From NCBI GenBank assembly GCA_027315405.1, contig DAHUYB010000048.1:1-35758 (forward strand): DNA of 35,758 nucleotides, read 5' to 3'. Every line of letters begins with the position of its first letter. Within the stretch, counting starts at the first letter, position 1. The notes under the pieces are model-generated. The model searched no databases, was not told the DNA's origin, and was given only the letters and a program-made list of their open reading frames with translations. The position numbers and the translations under genes are program-made. Origin of the DNA: Gammaproteobacteria bacterium (GTDB taxonomy: Bacteria > Pseudomonadota > Gammaproteobacteria > Natronospirales > REEB76). Below, piece after piece: positions 1-7,590 of this stretch.

Positions 1-39
1 GTATCGTTGCTCTCGGGTGAGCTGCGTGTAGCCATTCAT
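1..39 (-). CDS. IS30-family transposase, N-terminal fragment cut by window edge
   Basis: Reading the minus strand from 39 to 1 gives MNGYTQLTREQRY, which closely resembles the start of IS30-family transposases (Y-x-x-LT-x-EQRYQI). An AAGGAG ribosome-binding site lies six nucleotides before the ATG. Only 13 codons are visible, so the call rests on this short signature plus the strong start signal. If correct, the element's left end lies between about 40 and 100, next to the 3' end of the metallopeptidase-tipped RHS gene. The insertion sequence may have separated that toxin from its immunity gene. Confidence 0.6.
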   Translation of the reverse strand, partial: MNGYTQLTREQRY

Positions 40-96
40 CTGTGCTCCTTCGACTTGCCGGTCGGAAAAGCAGCGATACTACCGCAGCTTGCCCAC

Positions 97-1629
97 TCAG
101 CCCGTCAATTGAAGTTGCACTTCAGAGTTGAATCCGCCATCCACAGTACCACCATAAATGGCCATTATATTTTGGCCCCATCCTGGGTTCGGTACGGATA
201 TTGTAACTCCATTCTGAGTTACATCCTGATAGTGGTCAGATTCCCCCATAAGATGTCCCGTCTCATGCGCAGCAGTCCAATCGCCGGCATCGGCATACCA
301 AGTGCCCGTGTCTCCCCCTACACGGTTGACGAAGCTACGGCCATTAATACCCGGGGGGCCGACCTGAATAGAGTTAGCCGCATTTCCATTCGCAACTACC
401 GTCGCATTAAACGTTACGGTACAGTTCTCATATTTCCAGGTTTTGGCGTTCCAGTAAGAGTTAATCGAGCTCTGCCAAGCGCTGGCTAAAGCTGATGTTG
501 CATATTTTCCGTTAATCGAAATAGGTACATTTACCGTAATCGTATTGCCGTTGATTGTCACAGTCGCATATAGGCCTAGCAGATCAATCCAATTTGTGGG
601 TTGATTAAATGCGTAGGCATATGTATTGATGCCGCCGCCAAGTCCAATCGGATCACTCTCAATGTAACGCCCAACTGTTGGATCATAATCCCAGAAATAG
701 TTGTAGTTCTTGCCGGTCTCGGCATCGTAATACTGGCCGGGGAACCGGAAGTTATACACAAACGTGCCAAGCCCACTCGGATTCTGGTTCGGTGCGCTGG
801 TGCCGAACGGATCGCTCTGCCACTCCCACACCAGTTGCTTGCTTGAGTTCGTGATGTAGCGCGGCGTGTTGAGTTGGTCAGTGTGCACGTAGTAAAGCCC
901 AGTCGGGGTGATGACGCCAATCGGCCGGTTGTTCAGCCAGATGTGCTCGGCAATCAGCGTGCCGCTGGGGCTGTATTCGCCGAGCAGATGTCCGGCTTCG
1001 TCGTAGACATAGACCGTGGTGGTGCTGCCAACGGTCTTTTCTACCCGCTGGCCCAGGGCATTGTATTGATACGTATCCGTGCCACTGCTGGTCACGACAC
1101 TCGCCAAGCGATTGGTGTTGTCGTAGGTATAGGTGTGGGTGCCATCACCTATCAGATTGCCGTCGGCATCGTAACTATAGTTGATGTTGATGCCGCCGCT
1201 CAAAGACACGAGCTGATTGCTGCTGCTCGCGATAGTGAACGTGGTGTTGGTACCATTCAGGGTCTCGGTGTTGCGGTTGCCGTTGGCATCGTAGCCATAG
1301 CTCAGGCTGCCATAGGCGCCGCCGCCGGTATCCAGACGGTTCAGGTTGTCATAGCCGAGCGTCTGGCTGTTGCTGCCGACCAGGTTGTCGGTGAGGCCGG
1401 TGATGTCGTCGTCGGCGTTATAGCCCAATGTCCAGGACAGCGTGTTGGGCACCGTGAGTGAGGTCAGCCGGTAATCCTGGTCATAACTGCGGGTCTCGGT
1501 GAGGCCGTTGCCATAGTTATTTATGATCTCTCTCAGGTTTCCTTGCGATGTGGTCAGAAGCACGAGCTTCCACGCATTCCTGGTTGCCGATTCAAAGCCC
1601 TCGTTACTTGGAAGTGCCAAAGTCAGCAA
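97..1629 (-). CDS. Orphan RHS core fragment with C-terminal metzincin-type metallopeptidase toxin tip
   Basis: This is an RHS/YD-repeat protein fragment of up to 510 residues. Its middle holds YD repeats and the conserved RHS core end (ESDPIGLGGG, then a D-x-x-GL motif), after which sequence diverges completely from the neighbouring RHS copy, as expected for a swappable toxin tip. The tip carries HETGHLMGESDH at residues 455-466, an exact HExxHxxGxxxH zinc motif of metzincins, followed by NIMAIYGG, which could be the Met-turn. A secreted toxic metallopeptidase is therefore likely. RHS proteins normally exceed 1000 residues, and here the N-terminal secretion and cage regions are missing. RHS homology begins only near 1518, the longest frame opens with TTG inside the upstream immunity gene, and no ribosome-binding site is visible. 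It is probably a silent orphan tip that would need recombination into a full RHS gene to be delivered. Confidence 0.8.
   Translation of the reverse strand: MLTLALPSNEGFESATRNAWKLVLLTTSQGNLREIINNYGNGLTETRSYDQDYRLTSLTVPNTLSWTLGYNADDDITGLTDNLVGSNSQTLGYDNLNRLDTGGGAYGSLSYGYDANGNRNTETLNGTNTTFTIASSSNQLVSLSGGININYSYDADGNLIGDGTHTYTYDNTNRLASVVTSSGTDTYQYNALGQRVEKTVGSTTTVYVYDEAGHLLGEYSPSGTLIAEHIWLNNRPIGVITPTGLYYVHTDQLNTPRYITNSSKQLVWEWQSDPFGTSAPNQNPSGLGTFVYNFRFPGQYYDAETGKNYNYFWDYDPTVGRYIESDPIGLGGGINTYAYAFNQPTNWIDLLGLYATVTINGNTITVNVPISINGKYATSALASAWQSSINSYWNAKTWKYENCTVTFNATVVANGNAANSIQVGPPGINGRSFVNRVGGDTGTWYADAGDWTAAHETGHLMGESDHYQDVTQNGVTISVPNPGWGQNIMAIYGGTVDGGFNSEVQLQLTG
625..1518 (-). repeat. RHS core repeat copy 1
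   Basis: This stretch is strongly similar at DNA level to 2600-3466 (copy 2), especially from about 1120 to 1518. It encodes the last YD repeats and the core/tip boundary. Similarity stops near 1518 on one side and at the toxin tip on the other. Such shared cores are the recombination substrate by which RHS loci exchange toxin tips. Confidence 0.75.
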
Positions 1630-2131
1630 GTGCAGCCCGCAGTCCTACTAAACACTCATCCCGTGTTGCCAGGATTTTTTCGTTGGATAAACCCGAAAGG
1701 ATTTTGATCCTTTCATTGATGAATCTCCGGGCCTCGGTCGGCGTGTAGTCTATCCCAATGTTCGAGCTACAGACAAATTTAGTTTTAAATTGATGGTCTT
1801 TAAGCAATTTCAGAACAGCAACAGGTGCCGTACCTAATGCCAGGAAGATTGCTTCATCCAGCTCTTCAGCTGCGCCAGCGTCAGTTCCAGGACGAAGCGC
1901 AACTCCAACTTGCAGCCAGTCTGATCTCCCGCTGCCAATATTCACCATGACTTGGTTCCAGCGGCCATCGTCTGACCAAAGCGCCGCCACAACGGGCTGC
2001 GCACCATTAGCCCTAATATCAGCTAAGATGCTGCTGGCGTTAAGAGACGGAGCCGAAGGTGCCGCCGCAACGGCAATCGCCACCATCCCGACTAACAAAC
2101 CAACGACCACGCTGGCGATGAGGCATTTCAT
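1604..2131 (-). CDS. Probable periplasmic immunity protein for the Tlde1-like RHS toxin
   Basis: A 175-residue protein whose first 23 residues form a clear signal peptide (MKCLIASVVVGLLVG..., ending AVAAAP), so the product should be periplasmic. I do not recognise the mature part; it has two cysteines (in VCSS and DECL). Its ATG overlaps the stop codon of the upstream RHS gene as ATGA (2128-2131), implying translational coupling. A small exported protein coupled directly behind a peptidoglycan-targeting toxin tip is the usual arrangement for effector-immunity pairs, and Tlde1 immunity proteins also act in the periplasm. Function is inferred from position and signal peptide, not from recognised homology. 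Confidence 0.65.
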   Translation of the reverse strand: MKCLIASVVVGLLVGMVAIAVAAAPSAPSLNASSILADIRANGAQPVVAALWSDDGRWNQVMVNIGSGRSDWLQVGVALRPGTDAGAAEELDEAIFLALGTAPVAVLKLLKDHQFKTKFVCSSNIGIDYTPTEARRFINERIKILSGLSNEKILATRDECLVGLRAALADFGTSK

Positions 2132-3516
2132 GGCAACACCGTTAACGTGTTTTGCCCTTCTTCTAGACTGAGATCCGCGTTTAATAAATCCCTAACCGCA
2201 TTGCTCGTAGCACCTATGCAGCCTTCAGAACAGGTAGCAGGATTAGGACAGCCATGAAGCTGGAAGCTATTTCGAGTGAACATCCGGTTATTCAGGTTAG
2301 GTGTGAGATTGCGTCGATATCCACCGGGTGTTGTCGGTGGGCCAATTGTATAAATGCCAGCCGGTATTGGCCCGTGAAACGGGACATTCGTATAGTCCGG
2401 ATTATTCTGACACTTCGGACAGCTGCTTTCTCCGTTATTCCCTGAGACGTAACTGTTGCTCGAGAAACTCGGGTCCCCAGGCAAATCAGGGGCACAATTC
2501 ATACTGTGCGCAGAAATCGAATACACGCAATCATAAAGTCCACACGGATCGACTTTACTCATCGGATTGTCATTTACATAACTGTACGTTGAGTAACTCC
2601 TGCCAGCCAAACCCAACGGATCACTCTCGATGTATCTCCCAATGCTCGGATCATAATCCCGGAAGTAGTTGTAATTATGCCCAGTCTCAGCATCGTAATA
2701 CTGGCCGGGGAATCGCAAGTTATAGGTGAGCGAGCCGGTAGGTGTGGTGTTCCCGAACGGGTCACTGTTCCACTGCCAGACGATTGTTTTGCTGGAGTTG
2801 GTGATGACTCTCGGCGTGTCCAACTGGTCTATATGAACGTAATAGAGACCGGCGGACGTAATGACTCCGATGGGCCGGTCATTCAGCCAGATATGCTCAG
2901 CAATCAGCGTGCCGCTGGGGGTGTATTCCCCGAGCAGATGCCCGGCTTCGTCGTAGACGAACACCGTACTGGTGCCATTGACAGTCTTCTCTACCCGTTG
3001 GCCCAGGCCGTTGTAGATATAGCTGGCTGTGAGTCCGGTCTTGGTAACACCCGCCAGGCGATTGGTATCGTCATACGTGTAAGTGTAGGTGCCGTCACCG
3101 GTCAGGTTGCCATTGGCATCGTAACTATAGTTGATGTTGATGCCACCGCTCAAAGACAGCAGTTCGTTGCTGCTGGTCGCCAGGTTGAACGTGGTGGTAG
3201 TGCCGTTCAGGGTTTCGGTGTTGCGGTTGCCGTTGGCATCGTAGCCATAGCTCAGGCTGCCATAGGCGCCGCTGCCGGTGTTCAGGCGATTCAGGTTGTC
3301 ATAGCCCAGCGTCTGGCTGTTGCTGCCGACCAGGTTGTCGGTGAGGCCGGTGATGTCGTCGTCGGCGTTATAGCCCAATGTCCAGGACAGGGTGTTGGGC
3401 ACCGTGAGTGAGGTCAGCCGGTAATCCTCATCATAGGTCCGGGTCTCGGTGAGGCCATTGCCATAGGTGAGGCCGGTGACCGGCCCGAAGGGCTTGTAAT
3501 CGATGCCGGAAACCAC
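2128..3516 (-). CDS. N-terminally truncated RHS protein with L,D-transpeptidase-like (Tlde1/DUF2778-like) toxin tip
   Basis: A 462-residue RHS C-terminal piece. Residues about 1-330 are YD-repeat core ending in ESDPLGLAG and D-x-CGL. The remaining 130 residues form a distinct tip with NVPFHGPIPAGIYTIG and HGCPNPATCSEGCIG (His421, Cys433), resembling the catalytic His and SxGC signature of Tlde1-type L,D-transpeptidase-fold effectors that damage peptidoglycan. The frame starts with GTG at 3516 and is closed three codons upstream by the TGA that is also the stop of the cytochrome gene, so the N-terminal part of the RHS protein is gone rather than hidden. There is no obvious ribosome-binding site, so expression would depend on read-through from the cytochrome gene. 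The following gene is the likely immunity protein. The RHS call is secure; the tip assignment is by motif. Confidence 0.78.
   Translation of the reverse strand: MVSGIDYKPFGPVTGLTYGNGLTETRTYDEDYRLTSLTVPNTLSWTLGYNADDDITGLTDNLVGSNSQTLGYDNLNRLNTGSGAYGSLSYGYDANGNRNTETLNGTTTTFNLATSSNELLSLSGGININYSYDANGNLTGDGTYTYTYDDTNRLAGVTKTGLTASYIYNGLGQRVEKTVNGTSTVFVYDEAGHLLGEYTPSGTLIAEHIWLNDRPIGVITSAGLYYVHIDQLDTPRVITNSSKTIVWQWNSDPFGNTTPTGSLTYNLRFPGQYYDAETGHNYNYFRDYDPSIGRYIESDPLGLAGRSYSTYSYVNDNPMSKVDPCGLYDCVYSISAHSMNCAPDLPGDPSFSSNSYVSGNNGESSCPKCQNNPDYTNVPFHGPIPAGIYTIGPPTTPGGYRRNLTPNLNNRMFTRNSFQLHGCPNPATCSEGCIGATSNAVRDLLNADLSLEEGQNTLTVLP
2600..3466 (-). repeat. RHS core repeat copy 2
   Basis: Counterpart of 625-1518, with long near-identical stretches, for example around 3230-3415 against 1270-1460. 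It encodes the terminal YD repeats and the core/tip junction. The tandem arrangement of two cores with different tips suggests tip displacement by recombination. Confidence 0.75.
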
Positions 3517-3522
3517 CGTCGA

Positions 3523-4149
3523 TCACAGCGAACTGAGATAATTGGCGACCGCATTCATTTGACTATCGGAGAGATGAAGCGCCACCTGCTTCATGATGTC
3601 GGCGTTCTTGTCGTTGCGCACGCCCGAGCGGAAATAGCGCAACTGAGCCAGCAGGTACTGGGCATTCTGCCCGGCCAAGCGCGGAAATATCCCATTGCCA
3701 TCGGCTTGGGGGCCGTGACAGCTTGCACACGCAGGCACATCGGCTTTAAGTACCCCGTTCAAAAATATGGCACGACCTTCGCTGGCCGATGAACCCGGCG
3801 GGAAGGGCTCAGCGGGGGCTTGGGTAGCGAACCACTCGGCCGCCTGCTTGATCTGCTTTTCACTCAGGCCCTGGGCGATGGGCCACATGTAAATGGTGGC
3901 GGGCGGATCAGCGCGGCTGCCATCGCGGAATGCCTTGAGCTGCTCTTCGATATAAACCTGATTTTGCGCAGCGAGGCGCGGGATGAATGCAAGATCCGGG
4001 TCATTGCCATGGGTGCTATGGCACATATAGCAACTGCTGCGAACTATTGCAGGCGGGGTTTTGCTTACCGGCTGTGCCTGGGCAACAACGCTATACAAGC
4101 ACAGCCCAACGCTTAACAAGCACGAAAATGCGGGAATGGCATATTTCAT
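3523..4149 (-). CDS. Diheme cytochrome c4-like protein
   Basis: An exported diheme class I c-type cytochrome of the c4 type, which shuttles electrons in the periplasm, usually toward terminal oxidases. The ATG at 4149 is chosen because GAGGTGG sits just upstream and the following residues (MKYAIPAFSCLLSVGLCLYS) form a signal peptide ending near AQAQP. Two heme motifs are visible, CYMCH in the first half and CASCH in the second, each followed by a lobe containing IPRLAAQ or FPRLAGQ and a methionine-bearing segment (YMWPIAQGLS, IMKQVALHLS), as expected for the two c4 domains. The length of 208 residues fits the family. Its stop at 3523 lies 7 nt before the RHS fragment, marking the boundary of the accessory region. 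Confidence 0.88.
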   Translation of the reverse strand: MKYAIPAFSCLLSVGLCLYSVVAQAQPVSKTPPAIVRSSCYMCHSTHGNDPDLAFIPRLAAQNQVYIEEQLKAFRDGSRADPPATIYMWPIAQGLSEKQIKQAAEWFATQAPAEPFPPGSSASEGRAIFLNGVLKADVPACASCHGPQADGNGIFPRLAGQNAQYLLAQLRYFRSGVRNDKNADIMKQVALHLSDSQMNAVANYLSSL

Positions 4150-4233
4150 TTTGACCACCTCATCTGCCAATACAGATTACGCAATTAAACCTTCCAAGGC
4201 TTGCTATAAAACCAAGCCGCGGCCCGTCAATCT

Positions 4234-5001
4234 TCAATACGGTTGCTTCGAAAAATTGAATGCCCACACGAAATCCTGATCCAGTGTCACTATTTTTGGC
4301 TTGGCATCGAGGTTCAAGCGCGAAACCCAGGTATCACCCCGGGTGCTGACTTCGGCCGACCCCTGTGCCTGGCGTGACGCGGATTCAGGTCCGGTGAAAA
4401 CCGAAAAAATCGAAGCATCGGTGCCGGCCAGGGCACTCACATAATGAAAGCGTTTGGCCGGACCGGATACCAGGGCATGGATCTGCATGCGTCCTTTCGA
4501 TGTCACGAAGCTCATGCTGGCCCGCCTGCCCTTCGCCGTGCTGTGGATGGTGAGTGTCACCTTGGCATCCGTCACTGCAAAAGCGTGGCGCTTGAACAAT
4601 TGCAAGACTGGGCTGGCCGCCGGTCCGAGTGCGTCCGGTACCACCGCCCAGCCGTGTACGTTTGACTGATGGATACCGTGGGTATCCGCTGGATTCTCTA
4701 CCGGTACGATGACTGCACCGAGGGTGAATGCTCCGCTCTCGGTTTTGCCAATACGCGATCGCGAGCAGGAGGTGGCGAACAACAGCAGGACGCCATGGCC
4801 TTTCACCGGCCCTTGCGCAGGTCGCCAGCGGGGGCCCACGACGTGTTGCAAAGCAGCCAGCGTGGGTGTCCAGCCGACGGTCAATCCTTTACATGCCGCT
4901 TTTGCGGTGGCGACCCAGGATTCCGGCGGCGCGGCAGCGGCCATGCGCAGGCCCATAAAGAGCACGGCCGCCGCCAGCATTACGCCGCTGGGTTTAGTCA
5001 T
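4234..5001 (-). CDS. Exported protein of unknown function
   Basis: A 255-residue protein with an N-terminal signal peptide (MTKPSGVMLAAAVLFMGLRMAAAAPP) and a mature domain without transmembrane segments. I do not recognise a family. Two cysteines (in AACKG and ATSCS) lie in the first third of the mature part. It lies directly upstream of the cytochrome c4-like gene on the same strand, with an 84-nt gap, so the two may be co-transcribed. A link to respiration is only suggested by position. Codon use looks native and high in GC. Confidence 0.7.
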   Translation of the reverse strand: MTKPSGVMLAAAVLFMGLRMAAAAPPESWVATAKAACKGLTVGWTPTLAALQHVVGPRWRPAQGPVKGHGVLLLFATSCSRSRIGKTESGAFTLGAVIVPVENPADTHGIHQSNVHGWAVVPDALGPAASPVLQLFKRHAFAVTDAKVTLTIHSTAKGRRASMSFVTSKGRMQIHALVSGPAKRFHYVSALAGTDASIFSVFTGPESASRQAQGSAEVSTRGDTWVSRLNLDAKPKIVTLDQDFVWAFNFSKQPY

Positions 5002-5079
5002 GAGGAACCCGGCCCATCATCGGGTTACTGCGCGCTTGTAAATTTCATGCGCCTGCGCTCCCACTGCACCTACCGATAC

Positions 5080-5228
5080 CTAGAAGCGATCTCAAAAACC
5101 GAATCCGTTCATGTTGAGCGTAGCGAAGCGAAGTCGAAACATCCCTGCCGCGGCAGAAATTCCACCCTTCGACTTCGCGCCTTTGGCACTACGCTCAGGG
5201 CAAACGGCATTTTTGAGACCGCTTCTAG
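5080..5228. repeat. 149-bp palindromic repeat (MITE/REP-like) overlapping a stop codon
   Basis: The ends are inverted: CTAGAAGCGATCTCAAAAA on the left and the complement of TTTTTGAGACCGCTTCTAG on the right, with one mismatch. Inside lies a second pair of arms, GAGCGTAGCGAAG with GAAGTCGAA against TTCGACTTCGC and CTACGCTCAGGG. The whole could fold into one long hairpin. Its right terminus supplies the TAG stop of the lipoprotein gene (5225-5227). It may also act as a terminator or mRNA-stabilising structure. Confidence 0.75.
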
Positions 5229-5938
5229 TTAGTTGGATTACTCGCCAGCGTATAAGTTGTCGGAAATCCCGCCGGAGCCGACACCAGATTCCAATTACCG
5301 CTCTTGGAATCTATGGTGAAATGCAGTGGCCAGGAACGCGTGGTGTAAACCGTAGAAACCAGCGCCCCCGGTATGCTGATGGACACTGAGGTGTCGCTCC
5401 AGGACATCAGCCCACAGGGCATATTGACCGGGGTGTTGGTGGCCACCGGCACAACGGTCAACGAGCAACGCACGCCGCCGATGGACACCAGCAGGTTCGC
5501 GTAGACACTTCCCTGAGCCGTGGCCTTGAGCGCCAAATTACCTGACGGGTTGACTATGTTCCAGTTATTCGGCAGATACACGCCGATATCCGGTACGCTC
5601 TGAGCGAATTCGCCGTTGGTGCCGGTCTCGCTCAGCGACAGAATCTGCACACCCTTGGCGGTGTTGAATCCAATCTCGATTTTGCCATGTGGATTACCCA
5701 GGGCGTCTTTCTTGTCCGCAACCAGGGCGCAAGGTTCCACGACCTCGGGTGGCGTCACGCCGTTGCCGCGGTACATGACATAACTGCACTGGCCGTTGCT
5801 TATCAAGATATTAGCGCTGTCGGTATAGGAATACTGTCCCGGCACCCCGACGAGTGCATACGTTGGACCCGACGAGCTGCAGGCAGCCAGGAATGCGACC
5901 GGCATCAAGAGCATCAAACCCGGAAACCACCGCTTCAT
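5225..5938 (-). CDS. Putative lipoprotein of unknown function
   Basis: A 237-residue protein starting at the ATG at 5938, preceded by a GGGAGG ribosome-binding site; the longer upstream frame lacks one. The start MKRWFPGLMLLMPVAFLAACSSSG is a lipoprotein signal peptide with lipobox LAAC, so the product should be lipidated and membrane-anchored facing the periplasm. The rest is rich in beta-prone, Ser/Thr/Asn segments and has three further cysteines (QCSY, EPCA, VRCS) plus CGLM. I do not recognise the family. The stop codon is formed by the end of the palindromic repeat. Confidence 0.75.
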   Translation of the reverse strand: MKRWFPGLMLLMPVAFLAACSSSGPTYALVGVPGQYSYTDSANILISNGQCSYVMYRGNGVTPPEVVEPCALVADKKDALGNPHGKIEIGFNTAKGVQILSLSETGTNGEFAQSVPDIGVYLPNNWNIVNPSGNLALKATAQGSVYANLLVSIGGVRCSLTVVPVATNTPVNMPCGLMSWSDTSVSISIPGALVSTVYTTRSWPLHFTIDSKSGNWNLVSAPAGFPTTYTLASNPTN

Positions 5939-6064
5939 AATCGCCTCCCAAGAGTGCTGGCGACGGCAACACGCCTCCGCCGAAGGGTCAGATTGTGCCA
6001 CGACTGGCGCCTAATCGCAGGCTCCATAGACGATCCTGCGGCCGCGGCAAGACTGCGTCCGGGT

Positions 6065-7351
6065 TCATCCAGGGACCCCGGCCGCCGGCGCGCCCGCACC
6101 GGCCTCGCGGGTATCCACCCGCGCCAGCAGCACCGCACCCACCACAAACAATACAATCACCGACAGGATGGAGAGCCGCGGGCTGCCGGTCATGTAGCTC
6201 ACAATGCCCACCAGAAATGGGCCGATGATAGCGGCAAACTCTCCCAGCATGTTGTAGAAGCCGAAGAACTCACCAGCTCGTTCCGGCGGCACCAAGCGCG
6301 CGTAATAGGAACGAGAAAGCAGCTGCACCCCCCCCTGTACCAGTCCCACCAATCCCGCCAGAACGAAGAACTCCCAGGAGTATTGCATAACAGCAGCAAA
6401 CACGGTGACGAATACATACACGGCCAAGCCGATGAAGATGCCGCGTTTCGGACCGATACGCTCGCCGAGGCGGCCGAAAACCAACGCCGCCGGCACACCG
6501 ATAAACTGTACCATGAGCACCGCGAGAATCAGATCCGAGGTGCCGAAACCGATGGCTTTGCCGTAATCCACTGCCATTTGAATGACAGTATTCACGCCAT
6601 CTATATACACCCAGTAGGCAATCAGGAACATGAACACCGCTTTGTAGGCTCGCACGTGGCGAAAGGTTTCGGCTAATTGGCCAAAACCCGCACGCACCGC
6701 GGCCGCCAGATTCATCTTTTTTTCCGGCTTGCGCGGTTCCGGCACCCAAAACAGCAGTGGCAGCGAAAACACCACCCACCAGATGGCGGTAAACACCAGG
6801 ATCAATCGCACCGCCGCAGCCGGTTCCGTCAGGCCGAACCACTGGGGCCTGAGGCTCATGGCCACGCCCAGGATCAGGAATATCCCGCCACCCAGATAAC
6901 CGGCGAAATAGCCGATGGCCGATGTCATATCAAGTTTGCCCGGCTCACCCACGCTCACCACCATGGAATCACCGAACACATTGCCCCACCAATAGCTGAT
7001 GGAGGCCACCACATAAAACAGCCAGGCCCATTGCCATTGACCTTGACCGACGAAATGCAGCGCCAAGACCATGATGGCGCCCAAAAAGGCGGAGGAAATG
7101 AGAAAGCGTTTCTTGTGACCGCCGCTGTCGGCGATCGCCCCCAGCACCGGCGCAGACAGCGCCACCACCAAACTGGCGATGGAATCCGCCAGCCCCAATC
7201 GAAAGGTGCTTAGGCTTACCGATACGCCCCGGTTCCAATACTCCTTGAAGAAGATTGGGAAAAAAACCGTAATGACGGAGGTGGCAAACGCATGGTTGCC
7301 CCAGTAATACAGTGCCCAACCCCACAGCTTGCGGTTCTTCGGTAACTGCAT
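6065..7351 (-). CDS. MFS transporter of the UMF1/Atg22-like type
   Basis: A polytopic membrane protein of 428 residues from the ATG at 7351 (GGGAG upstream). The start MQLPKNRKLWGWALYYWGNHAFATSVITVFFPIFF with W-x-LYDW-like WALYYWG is characteristic of the UMF1 (unknown major facilitator 1) family. About twelve hydrophobic segments can be counted, and the loop after the second or third helix (GAIADSGGHKKRFL) matches the MFS GxxxDxxGRKR signature. It probably exports or imports a small solute; the substrate is unknown. It stands alone on its strand, with a repeat-containing gap before prfC. Confidence 0.82.
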   Translation of the reverse strand: MQLPKNRKLWGWALYYWGNHAFATSVITVFFPIFFKEYWNRGVSVSLSTFRLGLADSIASLVVALSAPVLGAIADSGGHKKRFLISSAFLGAIMVLALHFVGQGQWQWAWLFYVVASISYWWGNVFGDSMVVSVGEPGKLDMTSAIGYFAGYLGGGIFLILGVAMSLRPQWFGLTEPAAAVRLILVFTAIWWVVFSLPLLFWVPEPRKPEKKMNLAAAVRAGFGQLAETFRHVRAYKAVFMFLIAYWVYIDGVNTVIQMAVDYGKAIGFGTSDLILAVLMVQFIGVPAALVFGRLGERIGPKRGIFIGLAVYVFVTVFAAVMQYSWEFFVLAGLVGLVQGGVQLLSRSYYARLVPPERAGEFFGFYNMLGEFAAIIGPFLVGIVSYMTGSPRLSILSVIVLFVVGAVLLARVDTREAGAGAPAAGVPG

Positions 7352-7446
7352 GCACCGGCTCCCGGAGAAGGAGGCCACAGGCTAGCAGGAATGCAAACGG
7401 GAGGCTATGCGCCAAAAAATACTGTGGATGGAAAAGGGGATATTCA

Positions 7447-7517
7447 ATTGTGGGAGCGATGATAGCCACCGCGGAAATTGAACTATGGCGGCGAGTATCG
7501 CCACTCCTGCCCGCAAT
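7447..7517. repeat. REP-like imperfect palindrome between prfC and the MFS gene
   Basis: The sequence ATTGTGGGAGCGATGATAGC is mirrored by GCGAGTATCGCCACTCCTGC and CCGCAAT with several mismatches, giving a hairpin of about 70 nt. It resembles the TGTGGGAGCGGC-type extragenic palindromes widespread in gammaproteobacteria. The remainder of the 7352-7590 gap shows no gene. Confidence 0.55.
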
Positions 7518-7590
7518 AAATCCCGCGCGTGTCAGCGGACTCATTGGTTGAAGAACCAAAGAATAGCGGCATCGGCTGGCGGCCAAGAGA

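Noticed and set aside
874-1461. Long plus-strand open frame of 195 codons inside the RHS gene
   Set aside because: It is antisense to YD repeats; the Val/Ala/Gly-rich translation and a matching shadow at 2677-3411 in the second RHS copy show it arises from the repeat coding, not from a gene.
5687-6676. 329-codon plus-strand frame across the lipoprotein and MFS genes
   Set aside because: The translation is low-complexity Arg/His-rich and overlaps two well-supported minus-strand genes; no family features and no ribosome-binding site.
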